Shown here: positions 8,401-15,895 of the stretch, one piece after another
How the letters are laid out: every line of letters begins with the position of its first letter
How positions within the stretch are numbered: position 1 is the stretch's first letter
Source: an uncultured Lachnospiraceae bacterium
GTDB lineage: Bacteria; Bacillota; Clostridia; Lachnospirales; Lachnospiraceae
NCBI GenBank assembly: GCA_949471785.1
Contig: CASWRE010000023.1
Location: forward strand, 1-49,254
Length of the DNA stretch: 49,254 bases
Reading direction: 5' to 3'
Notes under the pieces: generated by a model
Told to the model about the DNA's origin: nothing
What the model saw: only the letters and a program-made list of their open reading frames with translations
Database searches by the model: none
Program-made: the position numbers and the translations under genes

Positions 8401-9253
8401 TGCGCATGGCGATCAGGGCCAGATCCATCAGACAGACAAATTTATCCGGTCTGTCCTTAAAGAGCTCTGCCCGGTCGGCCAGATATTTCTGATATGTGCC
8501 CTCAATGACTTCCCGATAATTCCCCTCGCCGAAGGTTACGTTTTTGAGCTCCGTAGAAAACGTGGTATGGCGGCAGTGATCTGACCAGTACGTATCCAGC
8601 ACCCGGATCTCCGTCACAGACGGGTCGCGGGACTCTTCCATGCGGAAATAGTTCTGGATATGCAGGAAATCCTTGAAAGTCATGGCCAGTCCCAGGGAAT
8701 CATACAATCCTTTCAGCGTCTCCTCATTCATGGCGCAGAATCCGTCAAACAGCCGGATATCCGCCGGGTCGTCAAATTTCTGCACCAGCGTCTCGGGCTT
8801 TTCCATCCCCGTCTCCCGGGAATCCACCGGATTAATACAATGGTTGCGGATCGCAGCCCGCTCTCTTTCCGTCAGCTCACCCTCAATCACGTATGTGATG
8901 GCAGTGCGGATGATGGGCTTGGCGCTACCGTCTAAAAACTGTACGCACTGGACGGCCGAATCGGCCCGCTGGTCAAACTGGCCGGGCAGATATTCCACGG
9001 AAAACACATAGGCCCCATCAGCTGTCGTCAGTGTCTCTTCGTATGAAATATCTACGGGCGGTTCCGCAAAAACACATGTACAGGCTTTTGCGAATATCTC
9101 ATCCGAAAGATTTTCCACATCATAACGGATCAATACACGGACAGCCGTCACGGACTGGATACCCAGATAACTGCCGATCTCATGTTTCAGTTCCTGTGCC
9201 TTACCGGCAAAATCCGGCTTTTTCTCTACATAGACACGTCTGACATTGCTCAT
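5498..9253 (-). CDS. purL: Phosphoribosylformylglycinamidine synthase, single-chain
   Basis: This 1,251-residue enzyme performs the fourth step of purine synthesis, converting FGAR, glutamine and ATP to FGAM. In order it has an N-terminal PurS-like region, a linker, a first ATP-binding half with NETHNHPTEIEPFGGAAT, a second half, and a C-terminal class I glutaminase. The glutaminase begins FIPVFPGTNCEYDSA and holds the nucleophile Cys at about residue 1092 in GICNGFQ. The long fused form replaces separate PurS/PurL/PurQ, as in many Clostridia. AGGAGG precedes the ATG. No other pur gene is adjacent. It follows ridA on the same strand with 134 nt between. Confidence 0.96.
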   Translation of the reverse strand: MSNVRRVYVEKKPDFAGKAQELKHEIGSYLGIQSVTAVRVLIRYDVENLSDEIFAKACTCVFAEPPVDISYEETLTTADGAYVFSVEYLPGQFDQRADSAVQCVQFLDGSAKPIIRTAITYVIEGELTERERAAIRNHCINPVDSRETGMEKPETLVQKFDDPADIRLFDGFCAMNEETLKGLYDSLGLAMTFKDFLHIQNYFRMEESRDPSVTEIRVLDTYWSDHCRHTTFSTELKNVTFGEGNYREVIEGTYQKYLADRAELFKDRPDKFVCLMDLALIAMRRLKAEGKLEDQEESDEINACSIVVPVDVDGKEEEWLINFKNETHNHPTEIEPFGGAATCLGGAIRDPLSGRTYVYQAMRVTGAADPTGSAEDTLEGKLPQKKLVRGAASGYSSYGNQIGLATGYVKEVYHPNYVAKRMEIGAVLGAAPRRAVQRLTSDPGDIIILLGGRTGRDGCGGATGSSKVHTTQSIETCGAEVQKGNAPTERKIQRLFRREEVAHIIKKCNDFGAGGVSVAIGELADGLQIYLDKVPKKYAGLDGTEIAISESQERMAVVVDPKDVEQFLVYAAEENLEAVEVAVVTESPRLVMIWRDKEIVNLSRAFLDTNGAHQESDVYVEIPSAADSVLTKPEISDVRQAWLSMLGDLNVCSQKGLVEMFDSSIGAGSVLMPYGGQYQLTETQSMVAKVPVAGGKTNTVTMMSYGFDPYVSSWSPYHGAVYAVTESIARIVAGGGDYRKIRFTFQEYFRRMTEEPSRWSQPFAALLGAYAAQIGYGLPSIGGKDSMSGTFNDIDVPPTLVSFAVDVAKLKDVITPELKTAGDKLVWVRIPKDGDGLPDYGAVMDLYDRVYEDMQKGRVKAAYALDRHGIAAAVSKMAFGNKLGVKIEHNVAPEDVFAPGFGDLVLEVTGEDVGRLACTYTLIGEVTDDGALRYGSVAIDIEEALAAWKGTLERVFKTKGTDNRDAVESPLYVAGGQVYVCKHKVARPKVFIPVFPGTNCEYDSAKAFVRAGADVTDRVFKNLSEAGITESEELFAKEIADAQIIMFPGGFSAGDEPDGSAKFFATAFQNERIKEAVMKLLNERDGLILGICNGFQALIKLGLVPYGQIQGQTADSPTLTFNTVGRHISKMVYTKVMSNLSPWLSKAGVGNVYTNPASHGEGRFVAGEECIRRLFENGQVATQYCAPDGSVSMDEEWNVNGSYAAIEGITSPDGRVLGKMAHCERRDDGVALNIYGEQDIRIFESGVAYFK

Positions 9254-9276
9254 AGGGATTCCTCCTGTATGCTTAG

Positions 9277-9351
9277 TTGCCGGCGCCGCTCTGCGGCCGG
9301 CAAATCAATCTGTACCTTATCGCCCCGGCGACTGTCCGGTCGACCCGGACA
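9277..9351 (-). other. Two hairpins in the ridA-purL gap (purL leader)
   Basis: Two inverted repeats lie in the 134-nt gap. TTGCCGGC (9277-9284) pairs with GCCGGCAA (9296-9303) just before the purL ribosome binding site. TGTCCGG (9333-9339) pairs with CCGGACA (9345-9351). Neither is followed by a T run in the minus-strand direction. They may modulate readthrough, mRNA stability or purL translation. Confidence 0.5.
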
Positions 9352-9387
9352 ACCGTCTTCCCGACACATCGGATTTTTCTTCGGGTT

Positions 9388-9759
9388 TTATATCTCGGCA
9401 ATCACTTCTACTTCCACCAGGACATTCTTGGGAAGGGTCTTGACCGCCACACAGGAACGGGCCGGTTTGCCGGTGAAATATTTGCCGTACACTTCATTGA
9501 ATGCGGCAAAATTACCCATATCAGACAAAAAGCAGGTGGTTTTCAATGTCTTCTCAAAGGAAGATCCCGCCTCCTCCAGGATGGCGCCCAGATTCTTCAT
9601 CACCTGTTCCGTCTGAGCCGTGATATCATCGCCCACCACTTCGCCGGTTACGGCATCCAGAGGAATCTGTCCTGCTGAAAAAAGAATATTTCCGGTTACG
9701 AAACCCTGGGAATAAGGGCCGATGGCCGCGGGGGCCTTAGTTGTAGCAATCTGTTTCAT
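9388..9759 (-). CDS. ridA: RidA/YjgF family enamine/imine deaminase
   Basis: This 123-residue protein is a member of the Rid family, which hydrolyses reactive enamine/imine intermediates formed by PLP enzymes such as threonine dehydratase. It shows [11 protein letters not shown] near the N-terminus and the C-terminal [25 protein letters not shown], whose Arg is the conserved catalytic-site arginine. A longer frame exists, but AAAGGAG precedes the ATG at 9759. The gene is divergent from a LysR gene and upstream of purL. Control by that LysR protein is plausible but inferred only from the arrangement. Confidence 0.93.
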   Translation of the reverse strand: MKQIATTKAPAAIGPYSQGFVTGNILFSAGQIPLDAVTGEVVGDDITAQTEQVMKNLGAILEEAGSSFEKTLKTTCFLSDMGNFAAFNEVYGKYFTGKPARSCVAVKTLPKNVLVEVEVIAEI

Positions 9760-9783
9760 GGTGCTGTACTCCTTTACTTTTTT

Positions 9784-9810
9784 ATAACTGTTCAATATCT
9801 TCGCAGTTAC
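9784..9810 (-). repeat. 27-nt palindromic element, copy C (ridA leader)
   Basis: On the minus strand this reads GTAACTGCGAAG...AACAGTTAT, 27 nt in all. It matches in length, arms and the internal GAA the copies at 27977-28003 and 29566-29592. It lies in the ridA leader, between the promoter and the ribosome binding site. The arms TAACTG/CAGTTA can form a hairpin in the mRNA. Confidence 0.55.
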
Positions 9811-9826
9811 ATTTTTTTATATCTAA

Positions 9827-9855
9827 TCTATACACCAGATTGACCGAATTGGCAA
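9827..9855 (-). promoter_or_regulatory. Promoter of ridA
   Basis: On the minus strand, TTGCCA (9850-9855) and TATAGA (9827-9832) are separated by 17 bp. The leader is about 60 nt. The site is back-to-back with the lysR promoter, the usual layout of a LysR-regulated divergent region. Confidence 0.6.
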
Positions 9856-9874
9856 GTATTATCCGGCATCTCCG

Positions 9875-9904
9875 TTGACTTTTTTATAATTCAAATGATA
9901 TAAT
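9875..9904 (+). promoter_or_regulatory. Promoter of the lysR gene
   Basis: TTGACT (9875-9880), 18 bp, TATAAT (9899-9904), then AGGAG (9919-9923) and ATG at 9934. The -35 boxes of the two divergent promoters are only about 20 bp apart, so one bound regulator could affect both. Confidence 0.7.
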
Positions 9905-9933
9905 ATTCAAAATATATTAGGAGAACTTATAAA

Positions 9934-10812
9934 ATGGATATCAATTATGAATTATACAAAGTCTTTTACTATGTCGCCACCACATTGAGTTTCTCAGAAG
10001 CCTCCCGGCGCCTTTACATCTCCCAGTCGGCAGTAAGCCAGTCCATCAAAACCCTGGAGAAAAAACTGAATACCGGGCTGTTTATCCGGAGCACAAAAAG
10101 CGTCCAGCTGACGCCCGAGGGGGAAACCCTGCTGCGCCATGTGGAACCGGCCATTCACCTGATCAAACAGGGCGAAGGCCACCTGACGGAAGTAGGCGAA
10201 CTGGACAGCGGCCAGCTCCGTATCGGCGCCACCGACACCATCTGCCGCTATCTGCTGATATCCTGTCTGAACCGCTATCACAAGCAGTATCCCATGGTGC
10301 ACATCCGTATTCTGAACCAGACTTCCCTGAACTGTGTGGAACTGCTTGAGCGGGGCCAGGTGGATCTGATCGTTACCAACTATCCAAATTCCCGAATGGG
10401 CCATCGGGAAAAGCTTCTGACCATCCACGAATTCCAGGATGTTTTTGCCGGAAGCAAAAGCCACTATCCGGAACTTGCGGGAAAGAAAACCCACCTGCAC
10501 GAACTCCTGCAATACCCAATCCTGATGCTGGACCGCCACAGCACCACCCACGAATTCCTCCACAAAACCTTCCGGGAAGCGCAGCTGGAGCTGGTGCCCG
10601 AGATCGAGCTGGACAGTAACGACCTCCTGCTGGATCTGGCCAGCATCGGCCTGGGCCTGGCCTTCGTGCCGGACTACTGCCTGAAAGGCCGCGACCGCCT
10701 GTTCAAGATCAACCTGGCAGAAACCATGCCCTCCCGAAAAGTAGTCATAGCCACCAACACCACCACGCCTGTGACCCGTGCTGTGAGGAAATTTCTCACA
10801 TTGTTCGGATAA
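9934..10812 (+). CDS. LysR family transcriptional regulator
   Basis: This 292-residue DNA-binding regulator has the LysR winged helix at residues 1-60, with ATTLSFSEASRRLYISQSAVSQSIKTLE as the helix-turn-helix and the wing FIRSTKSVQLTPEG. The rest is the periplasmic-binding-like effector domain (LRIGATDTI, VDLIVTNYP, LGLAFVPDY). The effector is unknown. It diverges from ridA-purL. Its 3' end converges with the helicase gene with 39 nt between, and I see no clear terminator there. Confidence 0.9.
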   Translation: MDINYELYKVFYYVATTLSFSEASRRLYISQSAVSQSIKTLEKKLNTGLFIRSTKSVQLTPEGETLLRHVEPAIHLIKQGEGHLTEVGELDSGQLRIGATDTICRYLLISCLNRYHKQYPMVHIRILNQTSLNCVELLERGQVDLIVTNYPNSRMGHREKLLTIHEFQDVFAGSKSHYPELAGKKTHLHELLQYPILMLDRHSTTHEFLHKTFREAQLELVPEIELDSNDLLLDLASIGLGLAFVPDYCLKGRDRLFKINLAETMPSRKVVIATNTTTPVTRAVRKFLTLFG

Positions 10813-10851
10813 TTCTCTCACACGCCGTCCGCAACGGGCAATTACCAGCCG

Positions 10852-13200
10852 TCACCCCTCTCCCCAAAATACCCTCACCGCATCCGCCACCGTATCCCGC
10901 CGGACCACCTGATAAGGATACCATTCCCGGGGAAACAGGCTCAGCGTATCCCGCTCCAGAAAGCGCTCATCCAGAAGCACGATGACGCCCCTGTCCACCG
11001 CCGTGCGGATCACCCGCCCGGCAGACTGCAGGACTTTATTCATCCCCGGAAACCGGTAAGCATAATCAAAACCGTTTTCCCCCTTTTTCTCAAAATACTG
11101 CATGAGGATTTTTCTCTCATTGGACAGCTGAGGCAGCCCGGTACCCACAATAACGGCCCCGATCAATTTCTCCCCGATAAGGTCAATACCCTCGGAGAAA
11201 ATACCGCCCATAACGCAGAAGCCAACCAGCGTCTCCTCTCCCGTTTCCTCAAATTCCCGGAGGAAAGCCTCCCGCTCCCCCTCGTCCATGGCCGGGGTCT
11301 GAAGAAGTACGCGCCGCCCCTCTGTCCCGCCATAGGTTTCCTCATACACCGCGCAGACATCGAGCAGCATTCTATAAGAAGGGAAAAACACCATATAATT
11401 CCCCTTTTTTCCCGCAGTCACCCCATGAATATACCCGGCTATCTTCTGATACTCCCGTCGGCTGCGCCGCGTATAACGGCTGCTCACATCATCAGCCACC
11501 AAAAGGGCTCTCTGCCTGGAGGAAAAAGAAGATTCCGCATAGATCGCATAATCGTCGCTGCGGGTACTGAACATTTTCCTGTAATATTTCACCGGTAGAA
11601 GCGTCGCGGAGAAAAACACGCTGCCCTTTCCCTGATCCAGGCACTTCTGAATATTAACTGCCGGATTGACGCAGAACAGTTTCACCCGAAACCGCCCGTC
11701 CCCGTCATGCTGACTGTAAATCACATAATTTTCATCCAAAAGATCATATACCGAAAGAAAAGACTGCACGGAAAAATAGAATTCCAGCGCCTTTTTGCGC
11801 AGCACGGGATCTTCCATCTCCTCAAGAAACTTATCCAGTTCTCCGGACAGATTCAAAAGGCCGACGGGGAAATTCCCCAGATTGCCGAGAACCTCGTAAT
11901 CATCGCAGGTGCGTTTATATTCCAACAGCAGACGATTGCATTTTTCCAACTGGCGGGACAACCTGGAACTGCGGTGTTTCAACAGCTTCTTCATCTCAAG
12001 AAAATCTTCTTTATACAAGACGGCGCTATACATTTCCCGACCCCTTTCCACCAGATTGTGGGCCTCATCGATCAGAAATAAATAGGGGCGGCTGTCACCG
12101 GCCGCAAAAAACCGTTTCAACCGCGCCTGGGGGTCAAAGACATAATTGTAATCGCAGATAACGCCGTCCACCCATTCCGACAGATCCAGCATCATCTCAA
12201 AGGGGCACACCTCCCACTCTTCTGCGTGGGCCAGGATCACCTCCCGGGTCAGCATATCCTCCCCGGCCAGCAGGGTAAACACCGCCTCGTTTACCCGGTC
12301 AAAATGCCCCTTTGCCCGGGGACAGGTATCGGGATTGCAATCCGGATCGCCCAGGATGCACAGCTTGCTTTTCGCCGTCAGGGTGACGGATTTCCAGACG
12401 AGCCCCCGCTCCCGCAGAATGTCCACGGCTTCCTCGGCCACGGTGCGGGTAATGGTGCGGGCCGTCAGGTAAAATACCTTCTCCGCCTTGCCCTCCCCGC
12501 AGGCCCGGACCGCCGGAAAAAGCACGGACATGGTCTTTCCCACACCGGTGGGCGCCTGGATGAAGATCTGCTTCTCCCGCAGGATCGTGCGGTACACCGA
12601 AGCCACAATATCCCGCTGGCCCCGGCGGTAGGGAAATGGGAATTCCAGGCCGCTCATAGACGCATTTCTCTTCTTTCGCCATTCCCAGGAGAAATCAACC
12701 CAGCGGCGGTATTCCTCCATAAGCCTGTCAAACCACTTCGCCAGTTCGCGCCGTTTATGTACGCTCACCATACGCCGCACCTGCTCCGTATCCAGATTAA
12801 TATAGGTTATCTGGATACGGATGGATTTCAATTTCTGTTGGCCGGCATACATATAGCCATAGCACATGGCCTGGGCCAGATGGACATAAACCGGCTCCTC
12901 GATCTTTGCCACATCCCGGTACACGCCCTTAATCTCATCAATGGTAACCGTTCCGTCCTCTTCCGTCAGTATACCGTCCGCGCGGCCTTCAACCCGTATA
13001 CTGTACTCCGGATACTCGCGGCTGACTGCCAGGCCCACCTCGGCCCGGTAGCCGCTGCCCATGCTCTTCTGCAGTTTTCGGTGAAGCCGTCCGCCCTGCT
13101 GCATGGCCTCCAGATCCGGCCCCCCGCCCTTCCGGTTATCCAAATCGCCGCTGCGGAAAATGAATTCTACCAGCTCACGGACAGATAGTCGAAATTCCAT
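10852..13200 (-). CDS. DinG/Rad3-like Fe-S DNA helicase with N-terminal PD-(D/E)XK nuclease-like domain
   Basis: This protein of 782 residues joins two modules. Residues about 1-180 contain GRADGI (Asp75) and IDEIKG (Glu89, Lys91), the D...ExK pattern of a Cas4/RecB-type nuclease fold. Residues about 190-782 form an XPD/DinG superfamily 2 helicase with Walker A APTGVGKT (216-223) and DEAH (378-381). Four cysteines (281, 288, 293, 332) between them fit the XPD-type 4Fe-4S cluster. The 5'-to-3' polarity is inferred from the family. The ATG at 13200 is preferred over the GTG at 13212 because GGGGGAGG lies before it, although spacing is short. It follows the Mrp gene, a Fe-S assembly ATPase, by 14 nt. 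Confidence 0.85.
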   Translation of the reverse strand: MEFRLSVRELVEFIFRSGDLDNRKGGGPDLEAMQQGGRLHRKLQKSMGSGYRAEVGLAVSREYPEYSIRVEGRADGILTEEDGTVTIDEIKGVYRDVAKIEEPVYVHLAQAMCYGYMYAGQQKLKSIRIQITYINLDTEQVRRMVSVHKRRELAKWFDRLMEEYRRWVDFSWEWRKKRNASMSGLEFPFPYRRGQRDIVASVYRTILREKQIFIQAPTGVGKTMSVLFPAVRACGEGKAEKVFYLTARTITRTVAEEAVDILRERGLVWKSVTLTAKSKLCILGDPDCNPDTCPRAKGHFDRVNEAVFTLLAGEDMLTREVILAHAEEWEVCPFEMMLDLSEWVDGVICDYNYVFDPQARLKRFFAAGDSRPYLFLIDEAHNLVERGREMYSAVLYKEDFLEMKKLLKHRSSRLSRQLEKCNRLLLEYKRTCDDYEVLGNLGNFPVGLLNLSGELDKFLEEMEDPVLRKKALEFYFSVQSFLSVYDLLDENYVIYSQHDGDGRFRVKLFCVNPAVNIQKCLDQGKGSVFFSATLLPVKYYRKMFSTRSDDYAIYAESSFSSRQRALLVADDVSSRYTRRSRREYQKIAGYIHGVTAGKKGNYMVFFPSYRMLLDVCAVYEETYGGTEGRRVLLQTPAMDEGEREAFLREFEETGEETLVGFCVMGGIFSEGIDLIGEKLIGAVIVGTGLPQLSNERKILMQYFEKKGENGFDYAYRFPGMNKVLQSAGRVIRTAVDRGVIVLLDERFLERDTLSLFPREWYPYQVVRRDTVADAVRVFWGEG

Positions 13201-13214
13201 ATCCTCCCCCACGA

Positions 13215-14051
13215 TTATTTGGGTAATTTCTCAACGGCTCCCGCCACATAGGTATTGTCCACTTCCGCAAATCCGCCTCTGTCCGCCGCCGCGGCAAAAT
13301 TCGGATCAATGGGCACCTTGCCCACCACGTCTATCCCCAGGGCCTCTCCAATCTCATCAATATGGCTTTCCCCGAATACGGAAATTTTCTTACCGCAGTC
13401 CGGACAGGCAATATAACTGTAATTTTCGATCAGGCCCAGGATCGGCACATTCAGTTTCTCTGCCATCCGCACAGCCTTCGTCACGATCATGCGCACCAGA
13501 TCCTGGGGTGAGGACACAATATAGATGCCGTTCACCGGCAGGGACTGGAACACCGTCAGGGGCACGTCGCCGGTTCCCGGCGGCATATCCACCAGCAGAT
13601 AATCCAGTTCCCCCCAGACCACATCCGTCCAGAACTGTTTCACCATATTGGCCAGCACCGGGCCGCGCCAGATCACCGGCTCTTCCTCGTCGGGAAGCAG
13701 CAGGTTGATGGACATGACCTTAACGCCGTTTTCCGCGATCAGAGGCAGAATATTGTTCTCCTCATCCGCCATCCTCGCCGGGCCTTTCAGGCCGTACATT
13801 TTCGGAATGGACGGGCCGGTGATATCCGCGTCCAGGATACCCACCCGAAATCCCCTTTTCGCCAACTGGTTCGCCAGGGAAGCCGTGGCGAAAGATTTGC
13901 CCACGCCGCCTTTGCCGCTGACCACGCCGATCACATGGCCGATCTCCGAATAAATGTTCAGTACCTCTTTAGGGATGCCGCCGCCCTGTCTGCTGGGGCA
14001 TCCCTCACAGCTTTCCCTGGAACAGGAACTGTTGCTGCATTCTTTTGCCAT
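13215..14051 (-). CDS. mrp: Mrp/NBP35 family Fe-S cluster carrier ATPase
   Basis: This 278-residue P-loop protein has the deviant Walker A SGKGGVGKS at residues 45-53, the DADITGPSIPKMYG switch, VDMPPGTGD (Walker B) and a CPDCG metal motif near residue 220. A cysteine-rich N-terminus (CSNSSCSRESCEGCPS) resembles NBP35-type carriers. These dimers bind and transfer 4Fe-4S clusters. The ATG at 14051 has GAGGAG upstream; the longer frame from 14081 lacks one. It sits between the metal-sensor gene and the Fe-S helicase gene, suggesting cluster supply and use under one promoter. Confidence 0.9.
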   Translation of the reverse strand: MAKECSNSSCSRESCEGCPSRQGGGIPKEVLNIYSEIGHVIGVVSGKGGVGKSFATASLANQLAKRGFRVGILDADITGPSIPKMYGLKGPARMADEENNILPLIAENGVKVMSINLLLPDEEEPVIWRGPVLANMVKQFWTDVVWGELDYLLVDMPPGTGDVPLTVFQSLPVNGIYIVSSPQDLVRMIVTKAVRMAEKLNVPILGLIENYSYIACPDCGKKISVFGESHIDEIGEALGIDVVGKVPIDPNFAAAADRGGFAEVDNTYVAGAVEKLPK

Positions 14052-14100
14052 AATTTCTTCACTCCTCTTCAATTCATTCATAAATTAGTAACCGGAAAAG

Positions 14101-14442
14101 TTACATAAACCGGTCGATCGCCTTATTTAATTCCTCCAGCGCTTCCATATCGCCGCACTGAACCGCATCAACAATACAGTGCTCAATGTGATCCTGGAGA
14201 ATCACCTTGCCGGTATTATTGATGGCTGATTTCACCGCAGAAAGCTGCACCAGCACCTCGCTGCAGTCACGCCCGCTCTCCACCATCCGCTTGATGGATT
14301 CCAGATGGCCGATGGCCCTGGACAGGCGGTTTAAAACCGCCCTGGTATTTTGGTGCGTATGGGTATGCCCATGGGAGTGACTATGCTCCACCACCGTGCC
14401 GTCCTCCATCACATGGGTATGCTTTTCTGTATTTTCCGCCAT
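14101..14442 (-). CDS. CsoR/FrmR family metal-sensing repressor with His-rich N-terminal tail
   Basis: This 113-residue all-helical repressor has Cys60, His85 and Cys89, with the 25 and 4 residue spacing of the Cys-His-Cys Cu(I) site of CsoR. A 30-residue N-terminal extension carries eight histidines, several alternating (HSHSHGHTHTH), which could bind extra metal. CsoR proteins release DNA on metal binding. It lies 49 nt upstream of mrp in the same transcript. No copper exporter gene is in the window, so the regulated genes may be this operon or lie elsewhere. The metal is inferred, not proven. Confidence 0.87.
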   Translation of the reverse strand: MAENTEKHTHVMEDGTVVEHSHSHGHTHTHQNTRAVLNRLSRAIGHLESIKRMVESGRDCSEVLVQLSAVKSAINNTGKVILQDHIEHCIVDAVQCGDMEALEELNKAIDRFM

Positions 14443-14530
14443 ATTCCCTTCGGGCCGTAACCATGGCCCTCTCCTTATTCCGTATTTTCGCGTCCGCCTG
14501 TCCGCCCTGCATCACAGGCCCTCCCGCCAT

Positions 14531-14758
14531 TTATATCTCCGTAAACGTGTATCGCTGCTTGATCCCGGACGTCACAATGTCAAACACAATCGTACCGTCC
14601 TCCCGGACCGTCTTATCATAGCTAAGCCCCTTATCCTTGAATTTCTCCAGGATAAACTGCTCCGGATCATCTGTCTGCACCTCATCAAAAAAAACATCCC
14701 GCATCTGATTGTTGGCGCATTGATTGAAAATCTCCCAGATCGCCTCGTATTCCTTCAT
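14531..14758 (-). CDS. Small conserved hypothetical protein, first gene of csoR-mrp-helicase operon
   Basis: This 75-residue acidic protein begins MKEYEAIWEIFNQCANNQM and ends GIKQRYTFTEI. It has no signal or membrane segment. The ATG at 14758 is chosen because GGGAGGGCAGG precedes it; the longer frame from 14791 runs through the leader. It is promoter-proximal to the csoR gene (88 nt gap). I recognise no domain and assign no function. Confidence 0.7.
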   Translation of the reverse strand: MKEYEAIWEIFNQCANNQMRDVFFDEVQTDDPEQFILEKFKDKGLSYDKTVREDGTIVFDIVTSGIKQRYTFTEI

Positions 14759-14799
14759 CCTGCCCTCCCATAAAATCACAAAAATCCTCAACGCCAGAC

Positions 14800-14828
14800 A
14801 TTATAGCATCTTTTTCATCGATGCTCAA
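14800..14828 (-). promoter_or_regulatory. Promoter of the small protein-csoR-mrp-helicase operon
   Basis: On the minus strand, TTGAGC (14823-14828) and a consensus TATAAT (14800-14805) are 17 bp apart. It lies about 40 bp before the start at 14758. Confidence 0.75.
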
Positions 14829-14838
14829 GGCCGCGGCA

Positions 14839-15741
14839 CTACCTGACCTTTTTCAGCTTTTTTGTCTTGTACGTGTATTTGTACGCCCGCTGATCTTTAT
14901 ACACATAGCAGTATTTGGATGTGATCTTAGATACCATTACCTCGCCGGACTGACCGGATCTTGTAAATGTCCCCAGCTTTTTACGCCCCGACCCGTCCGG
15001 ATTGCAGCGGTACAATATAACCTTTTCCATATACGCATCCGGCCGTACATATTTATCCGGATATTCCGCATAGTACAATTTACCCTTTACATAAATTTCA
15101 GCATGGCAATTCTCTCCCAGCTTTTTCACTTTTTTAAGGCCGGACGATGTAATCTTATATACGGTTACCCGATAGGGAGACACGTCGGAACGGTATTCAT
15201 TCTGAGCCACCACGTATTTTCCGTTCTGGCTGCTGATCGCACAGTTCCTGACTGCCATTTTCAGTTTTCCGGACTTGGTATTATAACTGTAAGTCCAGTA
15301 TTTCCATTGATCAAAGGAAGTCTTTGTCAGGAAGACCTGCGAACCGTAAACTGCGCTGACATGGTACTTCTGGTCTCCGGACGCCGATAATTTTTTCACT
15401 TTTTTCTCTTTTCCACTGGAAAATGTATATCTGTACAATACATTTTCCCGTACATAATACGCCTGTTTCCCGTTGGCAAAGGCTCCGTAAAAATCTATGG
15501 GGGTCTCTTTATATGGACCTGCCTTTTTGGCCGCTATTAAGGTTTTTTGGGAGCATTCATCTATCTTCAGATAGTATTTGCCATTTTTCACCACCCGCGT
15601 ATCGTAGTCTGCCCAAAGCTTTGTGTACGCTGTGGCTGCCTCTGTCCTGACCGTATCCAGTTTCATACAAATGACCAGGACCAGCGCCGCGCAAAATCCC
15701 CAAAACATATACCTGATATTTCTGCATTGCCTTTTTCCCAT
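14839..15741 (-). CDS. Exported repeat protein, probable beta-propeller, function unknown
   Basis: This 300-residue protein has a basic N-terminus and a hydrophobic segment at residues 13-28 followed by TEAATA, fitting a signal peptide. The mature part is rich in Tyr and Lys with repeating strands (GKYYLKI, KQAYYVRENVLYRYT, KYWTYSYNTKSGK, GKLYYAEYP, YKYTYKTKK). That suggests a beta-propeller or DUF5050-like fold. The AGGAGAGAGG site supports the start. No catalytic motif is seen. It resembles the middle part of the Ig-like-repeat secreted protein at 35201-37309 in composition. Confidence 0.72.
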   Translation of the reverse strand: MGKRQCRNIRYMFWGFCAALVLVICMKLDTVRTEAATAYTKLWADYDTRVVKNGKYYLKIDECSQKTLIAAKKAGPYKETPIDFYGAFANGKQAYYVRENVLYRYTFSSGKEKKVKKLSASGDQKYHVSAVYGSQVFLTKTSFDQWKYWTYSYNTKSGKLKMAVRNCAISSQNGKYVVAQNEYRSDVSPYRVTVYKITSSGLKKVKKLGENCHAEIYVKGKLYYAEYPDKYVRPDAYMEKVILYRCNPDGSGRKKLGTFTRSGQSGEVMVSKITSKYCYVYKDQRAYKYTYKTKKLKKVR

Positions 15742-15809
15742 TATTTTCCTCTCTCCTTCGTATTTTTTCTTCTCCCCGCCTCTGCGGGCCGGGAAAATAT
15801 GTCATGAGT

Positions 15810-15838
15810 ATCTTACCATATTCTGGCCCGGCTGTCAG
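15810..15838 (-). promoter_or_regulatory. Promoter of the exported repeat protein gene
   Basis: On the minus strand, CTGACA (15833-15838) and TAAGAT (15810-15815) are separated by 17 bp, about 70 bp before the ATG. Confidence 0.6.
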
Positions 15839-15895
15839 CTTTTCTGTTACTTCCGCTCGACTTTTCTATATTACATATCGCAGCTGATACATGTG

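Noticed and set aside
12226..13188. 320-codon plus-strand open frame over the helicase gene
   Set aside because: Antisense to a gene with clear Walker, DEAH and cysteine motifs; composition is that of a complement frame.
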